This document shows, one piece after another, positions 17,087-25,128 of a stretch of 32,095 nucleotides of DNA; position 1 is the first letter of the stretch, and each line of letters opens with the position of its first letter. Source of the stretch: Planctomycetota bacterium (GTDB lineage Bacteria; Planctomycetota; JACQVV01; JASMLP01); the NCBI GenBank assembly GCA_030748635.1, contig JASMLP010000082.1, positions 1 through 32,095 of the forward strand. The letters are read 5' to 3'. The notes below the pieces were generated by a model. The model worked only from the letters and a program-made list of their open reading frames with translations, searched no databases and had not been told where the DNA came from. The translations under genes and the position numbers were made by a program.

Positions 17087-20000
17087 ATGAATCGACTGCA
17101 TTCGACAATGACCGCCTGTTTGCTCTGGATGCTTCTGGGGCCTATTTCCCCACTCGGAGCTCAAAATGACTTCGAAGCGGTCATTATTCCCGTTTCGGAT
17201 CAGGCGGATTTGTTGTTGTCACGGGCACGAGAAAAAATCAGAAGTGAAGATTACGATGCGGCTGTTCTCATACTTCAGGATTTGATACAGCAATATGGGG
17301 ATCGGGTTCATCAGGTGGAGGAGGCGACCTTTTGTGGTGTTCGAGAGGAATGCCTGCGCCTCATCTCTCGACTTCCCGAGGAGGGGCTCTCTGTTTACCG
17401 GAAACGATTTGATCCCTTTCTTCTGGATATAGAAAAGGACCCTAGCTCCAGTGTCGAGGCGATCGCGGATGCGGTTCATCGGTATCCGTTGGCTACTCAG
17501 GCTCCACGCCTAGGTGAGCGGTTGGCTGACATCGCGCTCGAAAAAGGCGATTTTTCTCGCTCTCTATTTCATCTGGACCAGGCTCTTCGGTGGTTGCCCG
17601 CAGAGAATCTCGCGGCGGCTCGGATGTTGGGGAAGAAGGCGTTTGTTCTGGCCGGAATGAAGGATGTACAGGGACTAGGCGATCTGCTCGATCAGGTTCA
17701 CGAATTGCACCGGAAGGCGAGGATTGAAGTTGCGGGTAAGCCTGTCGACCTGACTCTTCATGTAGCCCGTTTTCTGGCTCAGGTACGCTCCCGTCGGGGA
17801 AAGCAAGGTGAAGTGGATTTCTGGCCAATCTGGGGTGGCAACGTTCGGCACGATCTGGCAGCAACCCAGGCAATCCCACTGGTGCCCCAGTCCTGGTTTG
17901 CCCGGATACCGACCGAGAATCGATTGGGTGAGAAGAGAGTTTCGGGAAGGCTGGCCCAGAAAGAGTATCGGTATAGCCCCTACCATGTCGTGGTGGCGGG
18001 TGGGGAGGTCTTCCTTTCCAACGGGGTGGGGCTTTACGCCTTCGATCTTTACAGCGGAGAATCTCGACAGCTTTTCGAGGGGTTGGTGGATGACATCGAA
18101 ACCCAGCAGCGTCCGCATGTTATTTATGGATTAACCTACGATCGAGGCTTTCTTTACGCCAATCTCGAAGGTCCCAACGATCAGCCGGAAGAAAAGTGGC
18201 ATTGGTACGATATACAGGTGCCGATCCCTGAGCGCAAACTGTTGAAAATCGACGCACGTTCGGGAAAGGTGGCCTGGATACTTGGGGATCCTTCGCGCGA
18301 CCCCGAGGCGTTTTTGAATAAGGTCTGGATCTCTTCGCCTCCGATTGTTCTCGGTGAGACTCTTTTCGTGATCGGAAATTATTTCGAGGGGATGCTCAAG
18401 TGTTATCTTCTGGCGATCGATGTTCACAGCGGATCTTTGCGCTGGCGACGTCGCCTCTGTAGCGGTCAGCAAGAACTGAATATGTTTGGACGGCCAGTGA
18501 AGGAGTTGCCGGGCACGATATTGGCTTCAGATCGTGGGGTGCTCTATGCGGTGACGGGTCTTGGGGCCATCGTGGCCATCGAGGCGGCAACTGGAGATTT
18601 GCTGTGGTTGACTCGCTACGATCGTCTGCCGGTGATGGCGACCACGACCAGTCAAGTCCGTGAACGTCCGCCCGCTTGGGCGAACTGTCCACCTATTTTG
18701 GTGGAGGATCGCCTTCTGGTGGCTCCACTGGATAGCAATCGGTTCTACTGCCTTTCTGCCACGACCGGCAAAACGTTGTGGAGTCGATTTCGCAGCGGAT
18801 CGAAATACCTTGTTTGGGCTGGCCGTAAACAGGTGATCTTGGCTGGTCAAGACTTGAGCAGCTTGACTCTCGGTCAGGGGTCATCTCTTTGGGAGAAGGG
18901 GTTTGCGGGAGGAGAGAAGGTTTATGGTCAAGGGGCGGTCGCTGGAAATAGCGTGTACATCCCAACGGACCGAGCTCTTTATCGTTTTGATCTGACGACC
19001 GGACGGTTGCTGGCTCGACAATCTCTTCGGTCAGTTCGGGGAAATGAAGAAAGTCCCGGAGGAAATCTTCTTGTTGTGGATGGTGCTCTGATTTCGGTTT
19101 CTCGAAAACAGATCACGGTCTATTTCGACATGAAGAAAACACTCCAACTTCTTCAGGCTTCGATCCAGAAGCATCCTGATGATCCGAATCTGCATCTACG
19201 GCTGGGTGGAATGTATTTGAAGAGAAAGCAATACGAAGAAGCCCTGGGGTGTTTTATTCAAGCTCATCGATTGTCTACGGCTGAAGACGCGATGCCAGAT
19301 GGAGATATTCGGGCGAAAGCTCGTGACTCCCTGTTTTCGATCTATCTCTTGCTGGCAAGAGGTTCCGTCTCGGAGCGTCCGGAAGAGGGAAAGCGTTGGT
19401 ATCAATCGGCTCGAAAATACGCGACCACGCCTGAGCAGAAGATTCGACTCCTGCTGGGTGAGGCGGAGCTGTTCGAGAAACTTGCAAGCACAGAAGAACT
19501 GTTTCGGGTTCAAAATGTTTTGATACAGACATTTGGAGACCATCGGCTACTCCTTGAGGGTCGCCGTATTTCTGTGGGCTTGGAAACCCTCCTTCAGAGG
19601 GCCAGATACGAGGAGGCTCGACTCGAATGGGCTCAAGCGGTTCACGCGTATCAATCGATTCTCCATCGTTTTCCCGAGGAACAGACCTCCGGAGTTCGCC
19701 AAGCTTCTCGGCCGGGTCGAGAGGTCGCGTACCTGGAAATTTCGCGACTTATCGAGGAGCATGGTCGGATCATCTATTCCTCGCAAGAGCGTTTAGCCAG
19801 GCGGCTATTTGCTGAAGCGAAACAGGGTGGTTCTGGTCGGGAACTTCGTCGTTTGTTGGCGCTTTATCCGAATAGCGAGGTGATTCCCGAGTGTACTCTC
19901 GAGTTGGCGCGGATTCTGGTCGTAGAGGATCGGCGGGTCGAGGCGGCCGCAATCTGGCGGAATTATCTTCGTTCAGCGAAACAGCCGGAAAAGGAAGCTG

Positions 20001-21412
20001 AGGTCTATTGTCGTCTGGCAAGAAATTACGAAAAGTTAGAGTGGTGGGAGTCAGCCCGAAAGACCTGGTTGTCTCTCGGAGACCTTCACGGTGAACGCAC
20101 AGTGGTGGTCGAAGGGGTTCGAACCCAAGTGAAACCGCTTGTCGAGAAGTCGCTGAAGAGAGACGAGTATCTGGGCAGTGACTCGGATGTAGAACTCTCT
20201 CGGCATTTGACTCTTCGCCCGAGGCAAGGGGAATCATCACGATGGAAAGCGACAGACAATGCTCCTCAAGGGGTGCAGGTCTTGGATTTGCCGTTCAACG
20301 GACCGGATGAGGTTTTGGACAAGGTCTATCTTGACATGGCTGGCGAGTTGGAATGTCGTGTTGCCAGAACAGGGAAGGTTGTCTGGAAGGTTCGGGTAGG
20401 AACTCGAATTCGGCAGGCCGTCTGGGCGCGGAACCGTCTCGTGGTTCGGACTGCGTATCAAGTTCAATGTTTCAACCCACAAACGGGGCATCGGTTCTGG
20501 ACACTCCCTTTTCAAGGGTCCATTCGTGGGTTTTGTTCTGATGATGGATTGATCGCGGTGATCGCTTCCCGCGCGGGTCGTCAGAGGAAAGAGGATCTTC
20601 ATCTGGTTGACGGAGCGTCCGGGGTCGTGGTGTGGAGCGAATCCATTCCGGGGCTGCCGAGTCCAACGCCGATTTTTTCGGACACGGAAATTGTTGTATC
20701 CCTGCGAGGCGCGCCGGGAAAACATCTTTTTTTCAATCTGGTCACGGGTGCCACGCGGTCTCCGCTGCTCATCCCATCTCACTATCTGTTCGTTCCGCCA
20801 GCCCTCTCCTCAAGTAAGCGATTGATCGTTACGGGTTCTCCCGAATCGATCTGGTGCTATGACATTCGTGGGGATCGGGTGCTTTGGAAGTCGTCGACTC
20901 GAAGGCTGAGTGGCATGCCGATCTCGGTCGCCGGAAACCAGGTCGTGGTTCAGGAGGCTCGAGGGGGCCGGATTCGACGGTTTGATCTGGACTCCGGTAA
21001 AGCGAAGGATTCGATTGACGTCCCGCCCGCAGACCCCAGGTCGTTGGTGGTAAGTGGGAAAGACCTTTTCTATATCACCCGTGAAGACGGCGAAAAAATG
21101 ATGGTAGCGTACGATTTGGAAAAGGATGAAATCCGGTGGAAAAGTGAATTTTCAGAAGATTCGAGTATGGGATCCTCTGTGGTTCGGATTTTTCCTTTGA
21201 AAAACAAGGTTGTGGTGATCGTGGACCAATTGATGCCGGAAAATGAACATTTCTTCACTCGGATTTTCGTTATTCAGAAAAATACCGGTAAACGATACGA
21301 TTACATAAAGATAAAGAATCGGGTCCGACATCGGACCAGTTCGGTAACATTTCGGGATGGTGTCATGATTCTGGGTCGCGGAAAGGATGTTCACGCCTAT
21401 GGTGGCAAGTAA
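17087..21412 (+). CDS. Giant exported TPR/PQQ-like propeller protein with two propellers
   Basis: This 1441-aa protein has a Sec signal peptide (MNRLHSTMTACLLWMLLGPI, probable cleavage after GA at 25). Helical TPR-like repeats cover 40-240. A first PQQ-like propeller spans about 280-680, with blades such as IDARSGKVAWILG, IDVHSGSLRWRRR and IEAATGDLLWLTRY. TPR repeats follow at 685-1030 (LRLGGMYLKRKQYEEALGCF), then a second propeller at about 1065-1440 (VARTGKVVWKVRV, FNPQTGHRFW). No enzyme motif is evident; a periplasmic scaffold is the best guess. Its N-terminal half parallels the protein at 7420. The frame extends upstream to 17039, but ATG 17087 puts the signal peptide at the N-terminus. 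A TATACT box at 17070-17075 lacks a good -35, and no strong ribosome-binding site is present, so whether a separate promoter exists in the 103-base gap is open. Confidence 0.77.
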   Translation: MNRLHSTMTACLLWMLLGPISPLGAQNDFEAVIIPVSDQADLLLSRAREKIRSEDYDAAVLILQDLIQQYGDRVHQVEEATFCGVREECLRLISRLPEEGLSVYRKRFDPFLLDIEKDPSSSVEAIADAVHRYPLATQAPRLGERLADIALEKGDFSRSLFHLDQALRWLPAENLAAARMLGKKAFVLAGMKDVQGLGDLLDQVHELHRKARIEVAGKPVDLTLHVARFLAQVRSRRGKQGEVDFWPIWGGNVRHDLAATQAIPLVPQSWFARIPTENRLGEKRVSGRLAQKEYRYSPYHVVVAGGEVFLSNGVGLYAFDLYSGESRQLFEGLVDDIETQQRPHVIYGLTYDRGFLYANLEGPNDQPEEKWHWYDIQVPIPERKLLKIDARSGKVAWILGDPSRDPEAFLNKVWISSPPIVLGETLFVIGNYFEGMLKCYLLAIDVHSGSLRWRRRLCSGQQELNMFGRPVKELPGTILASDRGVLYAVTGLGAIVAIEAATGDLLWLTRYDRLPVMATTTSQVRERPPAWANCPPILVEDRLLVAPLDSNRFYCLSATTGKTLWSRFRSGSKYLVWAGRKQVILAGQDLSSLTLGQGSSLWEKGFAGGEKVYGQGAVAGNSVYIPTDRALYRFDLTTGRLLARQSLRSVRGNEESPGGNLLVVDGALISVSRKQITVYFDMKKTLQLLQASIQKHPDDPNLHLRLGGMYLKRKQYEEALGCFIQAHRLSTAEDAMPDGDIRAKARDSLFSIYLLLARGSVSERPEEGKRWYQSARKYATTPEQKIRLLLGEAELFEKLASTEELFRVQNVLIQTFGDHRLLLEGRRISVGLETLLQRARYEEARLEWAQAVHAYQSILHRFPEEQTSGVRQASRPGREVAYLEISRLIEEHGRIIYSSQERLARRLFAEAKQGGSGRELRRLLALYPNSEVIPECTLELARILVVEDRRVEAAAIWRNYLRSAKQPEKEAEVYCRLARNYEKLEWWESARKTWLSLGDLHGERTVVVEGVRTQVKPLVEKSLKRDEYLGSDSDVELSRHLTLRPRQGESSRWKATDNAPQGVQVLDLPFNGPDEVLDKVYLDMAGELECRVARTGKVVWKVRVGTRIRQAVWARNRLVVRTAYQVQCFNPQTGHRFWTLPFQGSIRGFCSDDGLIAVIASRAGRQRKEDLHLVDGASGVVVWSESIPGLPSPTPIFSDTEIVVSLRGAPGKHLFFNLVTGATRSPLLIPSHYLFVPPALSSSKRLIVTGSPESIWCYDIRGDRVLWKSSTRRLSGMPISVAGNQVVVQEARGGRIRRFDLDSGKAKDSIDVPPADPRSLVVSGKDLFYITREDGEKMMVAYDLEKDEIRWKSEFSEDSSMGSSVVRIFPLKNKVVVIVDQLMPENEHFFTRIFVIQKNTGKRYDYIKIKNRVRHRTSSVTFRDGVMILGRGKDVHAYGGK

Positions 21413-22076
21413 GTTCTATCGAACGGTTTTGAGTTTGGCCCTTGGGCTCTGCGCGACGGCCTTGTTTTCAGGGTGCACCCGCACCCAGTACGACCTGGTA
21501 TCGGACTCCAAGCTTTATCCCAGTGTTGATCACTATGCGCGCTCGAGTAATCCTGGAACGGTACGGGTCCTTTTTCACGAAGACCTGAGGTCGCTCGAGG
21601 AAAAGAGTCGTTTGAATCTGGGAAGTCAATTTATCCTAGACGACTCCTGGCGTGAGCCTCTTGCTATGTCCTTGATACGAATCGTTCAGCGTGAAATGCA
21701 CGAAAGTCGCATTTTCAATACATCGCTTCAGCCAGCCGGTAGTCACGATTTTCTTTTGGAGCTTTCACTTCTTCACTTTCAGGGGGTCTGGCACGGTGGG
21801 TACTGGAACCTCTTTCTCCCCTGGCGTGACACTTCTGTAAGCGGGCGAGTGGCTCTAGTCGTCTCTATTTGGGACCGGAAAGGCAAAAGCCTGTATTTCC
21901 ATCGCGAGTATGACCATACCGTTGCCAAGACGATTGCTGGATACTCCAACGGGAAGCGGCCCGCCGTGAGTTCGCTGGGTGAATCTTTGAGTTGGGTGAT
22001 CAAGCAGTTTCTGGGAGATCTCGAGGCTGAAATATCCAGTTTTCCAATTCCCGAAGAAGTGGGTCGGGGGGAGTAG
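21399..22076 (+). CDS. Predicted lipoprotein of unknown function
   Basis: This 225-aa protein begins with a lipoprotein signal: MVASKFYRTV, a hydrophobic core and the lipobox LFSGC with C26 as the lipidated residue. The mature part mixes alpha and beta segments (GTVRVLFHEDLRS, LLELSLLHFQGVWHGGY, GRVALVVSIWDRKGKSLYF) and resembles in style the LptE or ABC-type periplasmic accessory lipoproteins, but I do not recognise a family. The start could also be ATG 21387, four codons earlier; both overlap the end of the preceding gene, and GGAAAGG at 21380-21386 fits only the later ATG. It is followed four bases later by the toroid gene, so it belongs to the same operon and may anchor part of the system to a membrane. 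Confidence 0.75.
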   Translation: MVASKFYRTVLSLALGLCATALFSGCTRTQYDLVSDSKLYPSVDHYARSSNPGTVRVLFHEDLRSLEEKSRLNLGSQFILDDSWREPLAMSLIRIVQREMHESRIFNTSLQPAGSHDFLLELSLLHFQGVWHGGYWNLFLPWRDTSVSGRVALVVSIWDRKGKSLYFHREYDHTVAKTIAGYSNGKRPAVSSLGESLSWVIKQFLGDLEAEISSFPIPEEVGRGE

Positions 22077-22080
22077 TCGC

Positions 22081-23169
22081 ATGGCTTTGTGGAAACAGTT
22101 TCTTCTTGTTTGTATCGGTTTGGGGACATTCGCTGCATCCTCCGCGCGGGCCGAAGATATCGTGACTCGTGGTGCGCAGAAGTCGATTCAGAAGGGACTC
22201 GCCTATCTTGTCAATACGCAAAGTGACAACGGCTCTTGGTCTTGTGATATCGGGTACAAGCTCAATTACGGTTATCGAACCACGAAAAGAGGTGGGAACC
22301 ATGTTGGGGTAACGGCGCTGGCGTGTATGTCTTTTATGGCGAACGGAAACTTGCCCGGTCGAGGACGATATGGACAGGTCGTAGAGAAGGGCCTTCAGTT
22401 TGTTTTGCGCTGCGTAAGCGATTCTGGCTATATCACTCACCAGGATTCACGAATGTATTCGCACGCTTTTGCCACGCTTTTTCTGGCAGAAATGTACGGG
22501 ATGACTTATCGGGACGATGTGCGACGAAGCCTGAAAGCCGCGGTTGATTTGATCGTGAAGAGTCAGAACGACAAAGGAGGATGGCGTTATTTGCCCCTCG
22601 CGCCGGACGCGGACATGTCGATAACCGTTTGTCAGGTGCAGGCGTTGCGCGCAGCTCGAAATGTGGGGATCCGGGTTCCCAAGCAGGTCGTCATGAAAGC
22701 GATTCAGTATGTGGCTGAAAGCGCGAATCCTGACGGAAGTTTCAAGTATCAAAATCTGTCTTTGTCCCGGGATTCTTTTCCTTTGACGGCGGCAGGCCTC
22801 ACGGCGATCTATTCGACCGGTCTCTACTCAGATGAGGATCAGATTCTCACGCAGGTTCTTTCTCGAATCTCGAGTTCCCGGAAAAGAGTGATTTCCGGAG
22901 CGATCCAATATTTGAAGCGCAAGCGGTACACCGCGGGTTTTGGAACCTATTTCTATTTTTATGGTCACTATTACGGTATTCAGGCGATGTATATCGCTGG
23001 TCGTCAGCATTTCGATCCATGGTATGCCTCCGTGCGGGACGAGTTGGTTGAGAATCAACTCGAGGACGGAACCTGGGACACACAGGTCGGGCCCGCGTTT
23101 TCGACGGCCATGGGGACGCTGATCTTGCAGATCCCATATCGTTATTTGCCCATATTTCAAAAACCTTGA
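22081..23169 (+). CDS. Exported squalene-cyclase/prenyltransferase-repeat (alpha-toroid) protein
   Basis: This 362-aa protein has a signal peptide (MALWKQFLLVCIGLG, cleavage after ARA at 24), so it is exported. The mature part shows alpha-toroid repeats with QW-like motifs: NTQSDNGSWS, KSQNDKGGWRY and ENQLEDGTWD, each preceded by a helix such as GLAYLV or AVDLIV. Squalene-hopene and oxidosqualene cyclases use a DxDD-type acid motif; here the comparable place is D176-A-D178-M-S180 with no fourth Asp. With export and a length about half that of a cyclase, this argues against hopanoid synthesis. Related proteins are, in my recollection, common beside MoxR/VWA clusters in planctomycetes. GGGGGGAG just before the ATG is a good ribosome-binding site. 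It is the last gene of the cluster; a tRNA on the other strand follows. Confidence 0.82.
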   Translation: MALWKQFLLVCIGLGTFAASSARAEDIVTRGAQKSIQKGLAYLVNTQSDNGSWSCDIGYKLNYGYRTTKRGGNHVGVTALACMSFMANGNLPGRGRYGQVVEKGLQFVLRCVSDSGYITHQDSRMYSHAFATLFLAEMYGMTYRDDVRRSLKAAVDLIVKSQNDKGGWRYLPLAPDADMSITVCQVQALRAARNVGIRVPKQVVMKAIQYVAESANPDGSFKYQNLSLSRDSFPLTAAGLTAIYSTGLYSDEDQILTQVLSRISSSRKRVISGAIQYLKRKRYTAGFGTYFYFYGHYYGIQAMYIAGRQHFDPWYASVRDELVENQLEDGTWDTQVGPAFSTAMGTLILQIPYRYLPIFQKP

Positions 23170-23238
23170 CCGCGATCAGCGGTGCTCTCGAGGCGGTGAA
23201 TCCTGTTTCTGGTTGAACAGGGCACGGTTCCTGAAAAG

Positions 23239-23314
23239 TGGTGGAGATGATGGGATTCGAACCCACGACCTCTGCATTGCGAACGCAGCGCTCTCCCAAC
23301 TGAGCTACATCCCC
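23239..23314 (-). tRNA. tRNA-Ala (anticodon CGC), CCA encoded
   Basis: A complete 76-base cloverleaf folds on the minus strand. The acceptor arm GGGGATG pairs with CATCTCC and includes the G3:U70 pair that identifies alanine tRNAs. The D arm is GCTC/GAGC. The anticodon stem CTGCG/TGCAG (with a closing G31:U39) has the loop TTCGCAA, giving anticodon CGC, which reads GCG. The T arm GTGGG-TTCGAAT-CCCAT is normal. Discriminator A73 and CCA are encoded. A run of T follows on the minus strand. Confidence 0.96.
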
Positions 23315-23367
23315 ATGGGAAGGGCAAAAGGATAGCCCCTTCTTCGAGCGGATTCAACCAGGGGGCC

Positions 23368-24246
23368 TTAGCTGGTGGATTCCGCCTGGGGCTCCTCTTC
23401 TGAATGGGTGGATTCAGACTCGCTCCCGGATTCGTTTTCATCTGAGTCAGGGGCGGCGATATCTTCTTCGGATTGTGGGGGGAGGTAGAGGTCCCGGTTT
23501 TCCCAGATGTTTTGGGCTCGTTTGAGGTATTTGACCAGGTCGTTGGATGGGTCAGTTTGGGTCATTTGCCGCATGGAGGATAGGACTTCGAGTGAACTGC
23601 GGTCGTTCCCGGTCGCGATGCCTACCGCGAGCAGCTGATAGAGGGCACGATATCGGATGGATCCTTTGAGGTCGGCATCGCGCGCATCGCCAAGGTAGTC
23701 GAAGCCGCGTTTCATTAAATGCTGGGCCTCATCTTCCATGCCGGCATCTCGTGCGACCCGAGCAGATCGAAGCGCGTAGTTCGCCATACGAAAGGTTTCT
23801 CCGGACATTCGCCGTCGTTCGGACTCGTAAATAGTGGAGGATGAAAGAATAGCCAGGTCATAGCTCAAAAGCGCGTCACCGGTTGACCGGGGGAACGCGA
23901 TGATGTTGTCGGAACGACTCAGGGTTTCTTTGCGCGTTTCTGTGGCCTCACGCAATAAATCCAGAGTGGATGAATCCATTTTCAGGGGTGTGACGTAATC
24001 CGAGACGTCTTTGAAGTGGCGGTCGTCTTCGGAAGCAAACCCACATTCCGGGCAGACATAGATTCGTTGGTAGAGAAAGTTACTGAATGTTCCATCAGGA
24101 CTTTCCTTATAAAAGGGAACGTCCAGGAATTCATCAAAGCGTTCGAAATTTCTGCTCTGAGACGGAAGCAGTCGGAACGTTGGGAATTTGGTTTTGCAAA
24201 CTCGACACGTAATTTCGTTTTCGTAGTGAATCTTCTTGGCGCACAT
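23368..24246 (-). CDS. DUF2225 family protein
   Basis: This 292-aa cytoplasmic protein matches the DUF2225 family: an N-terminal zinc-binding module with C14-x2-C17 (ITCRVCKTKF) and C65-x2-C68 (YVCPECGFA), separated by PFYKESPDG-type sequence, then a helical TPR-like body (for example MANYALRSARVARDAGMEDEAQHLMKRG). The last 35 residues or so are highly acidic and serine-rich (from SEEDIAAPDSDENES onwards) and probably disordered, which is longer than the family usually shows. The function of DUF2225 is not established. It begins with ATG 24246 after a weak AGAGA ribosome-binding site. The ECF sigma gene lies upstream on the same strand, 113 bases away, with a possible promoter between them. 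Confidence 0.85.
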   Translation of the reverse strand: MCAKKIHYENEITCRVCKTKFPTFRLLPSQSRNFERFDEFLDVPFYKESPDGTFSNFLYQRIYVCPECGFASEDDRHFKDVSDYVTPLKMDSSTLDLLREATETRKETLSRSDNIIAFPRSTGDALLSYDLAILSSSTIYESERRRMSGETFRMANYALRSARVARDAGMEDEAQHLMKRGFDYLGDARDADLKGSIRYRALYQLLAVGIATGNDRSSLEVLSSMRQMTQTDPSNDLVKYLKRAQNIWENRDLYLPPQSEEDIAAPDSDENESGSESESTHSEEEPQAESTS

Positions 24247-24273
24247 AGCAATCTCTATCGAAGTAGCGAATCT

Positions 24274-24302
24274 GGAATATTTGTGAATGACGAGGCCGTC
24301 AA
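24274..24302 (-). promoter_or_regulatory. Weak candidate promoter of the DUF2225 gene
   Basis: On the minus strand TTGACG (24302-24297) and TATTCC (24279-24274) are spaced by 17 bases. The -35 is good and the -10 matches only at TAT. A start near 24267 would leave a leader of about 20 bases. Confidence 0.28.
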
Positions 24303-24359
24303 GACAATGTTAATTATCCCAGGGATTCCGAATCGTGCAATGCCGAGGAGGTTGGATTC

Positions 24360-24983
24360 TCAGGCAGTCGAATCGTGCGATTGATCCCTCAGGACCTGAA
24401 TCATGGAACCGATCTGACGTGTGGCTCGGCCAAGAATTCTTCGAGCGGTGGTAGGAGAGGTCTGGAGAGTCTCGGCGATTTCATCGAGCGTACGATCCTG
24501 AAAGTATCGCAGTAGCAGCGATAATCGTTCGTTTTCCGGAAGAAGGTCGAGCGCTTCGGTGAGTTGATCAGAAAGATCCTGGCGGTCGATTGCGGTGGCC
24601 GGGCCGGTCGCTGACGCACGAGCCAGATAGAGGACACGGCTGATCGGAAGGGGGGCGCCCGGGGGACGGCGTTTGAGAGCTCGAAAATAGTCGACTTGAC
24701 CGCGAATCTGATTTTCGATGATCTGACAAATCCAGCTCGCGAAAGAGCCCTCACCACGATATTGAAACGATTGGAAGTGTTTGTGAGCTTGAAGATAGGC
24801 CTCCTGGAGAAGATCGTGAGGCTCTACCTGTGAGCGCAATTTGGATCCCAAACGCATCCTGATAAAGAGGAGGGTTCGGTCTGTGACGCGACTGAACAGC
24901 TCATCATAGGCTGCTTGGTCTCCAGTCCGGGCGCGTTCAATCAAGCCAGCGGTCACAGAGGGGTCGGGTTCTGTCGAATCCAT
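24360..24983 (-). CDS. ECF-type RNA polymerase sigma factor
   Basis: This 207-aa protein has the two conserved sigma-70 regions of the extracytoplasmic-function group. Region 2 spans about 25-100 (PHDLLQEAYLQAHKHFQSF, then GSFASWICQIIENQI), including the segments that bind core polymerase and the -10 element. Region 4 spans about 140-192 (LTEALDLLPENERLSLLLRY, then LDEIAETLQTSPTTARRILG) with the helix-turn-helix. The linker is longer than in typical ECF factors and proline-rich, as in sigma factors expanded in planctomycetes. No anti-sigma gene is adjacent: the neighbours are DUF2225 downstream and, divergently, an unknown 613-residue gene, so how it is regulated cannot be read here. The ATG at 24983 lacks a clear ribosome-binding site. 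Confidence 0.9.
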   Translation of the reverse strand: MDSTEPDPSVTAGLIERARTGDQAAYDELFSRVTDRTLLFIRMRLGSKLRSQVEPHDLLQEAYLQAHKHFQSFQYRGEGSFASWICQIIENQIRGQVDYFRALKRRPPGAPLPISRVLYLARASATGPATAIDRQDLSDQLTEALDLLPENERLSLLLRYFQDRTLDEIAETLQTSPTTARRILGRATRQIGSMIQVLRDQSHDSTA

Positions 24984-25128
24984 GGCGGGGTGGGTAAGGT
25001 CTAAGAAAACTAGGTGGAATGGGGGAAAATAATATGAATTTGAAATCTACATTCGTATGCCGGGTTGCTGGCAAACGCTAACCAAACTAACATGTTCTGG
25101 TTAAATCCCATACATTACCTGTCGATAT

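Noticed and set aside
20100..20140. T-loop-like GGGTTCGAACCC sequence suggesting a tRNA
   Set aside because: There is no matching D arm, anticodon arm or acceptor stem, and it lies inside a conserved coding region.
23170..23221. Small hairpins (CCGC/GCGG and CCTGTT/AACAGG) after the toroid gene
   Set aside because: Stems of 4 and 6 bp without a T tract are too weak to call a terminator.
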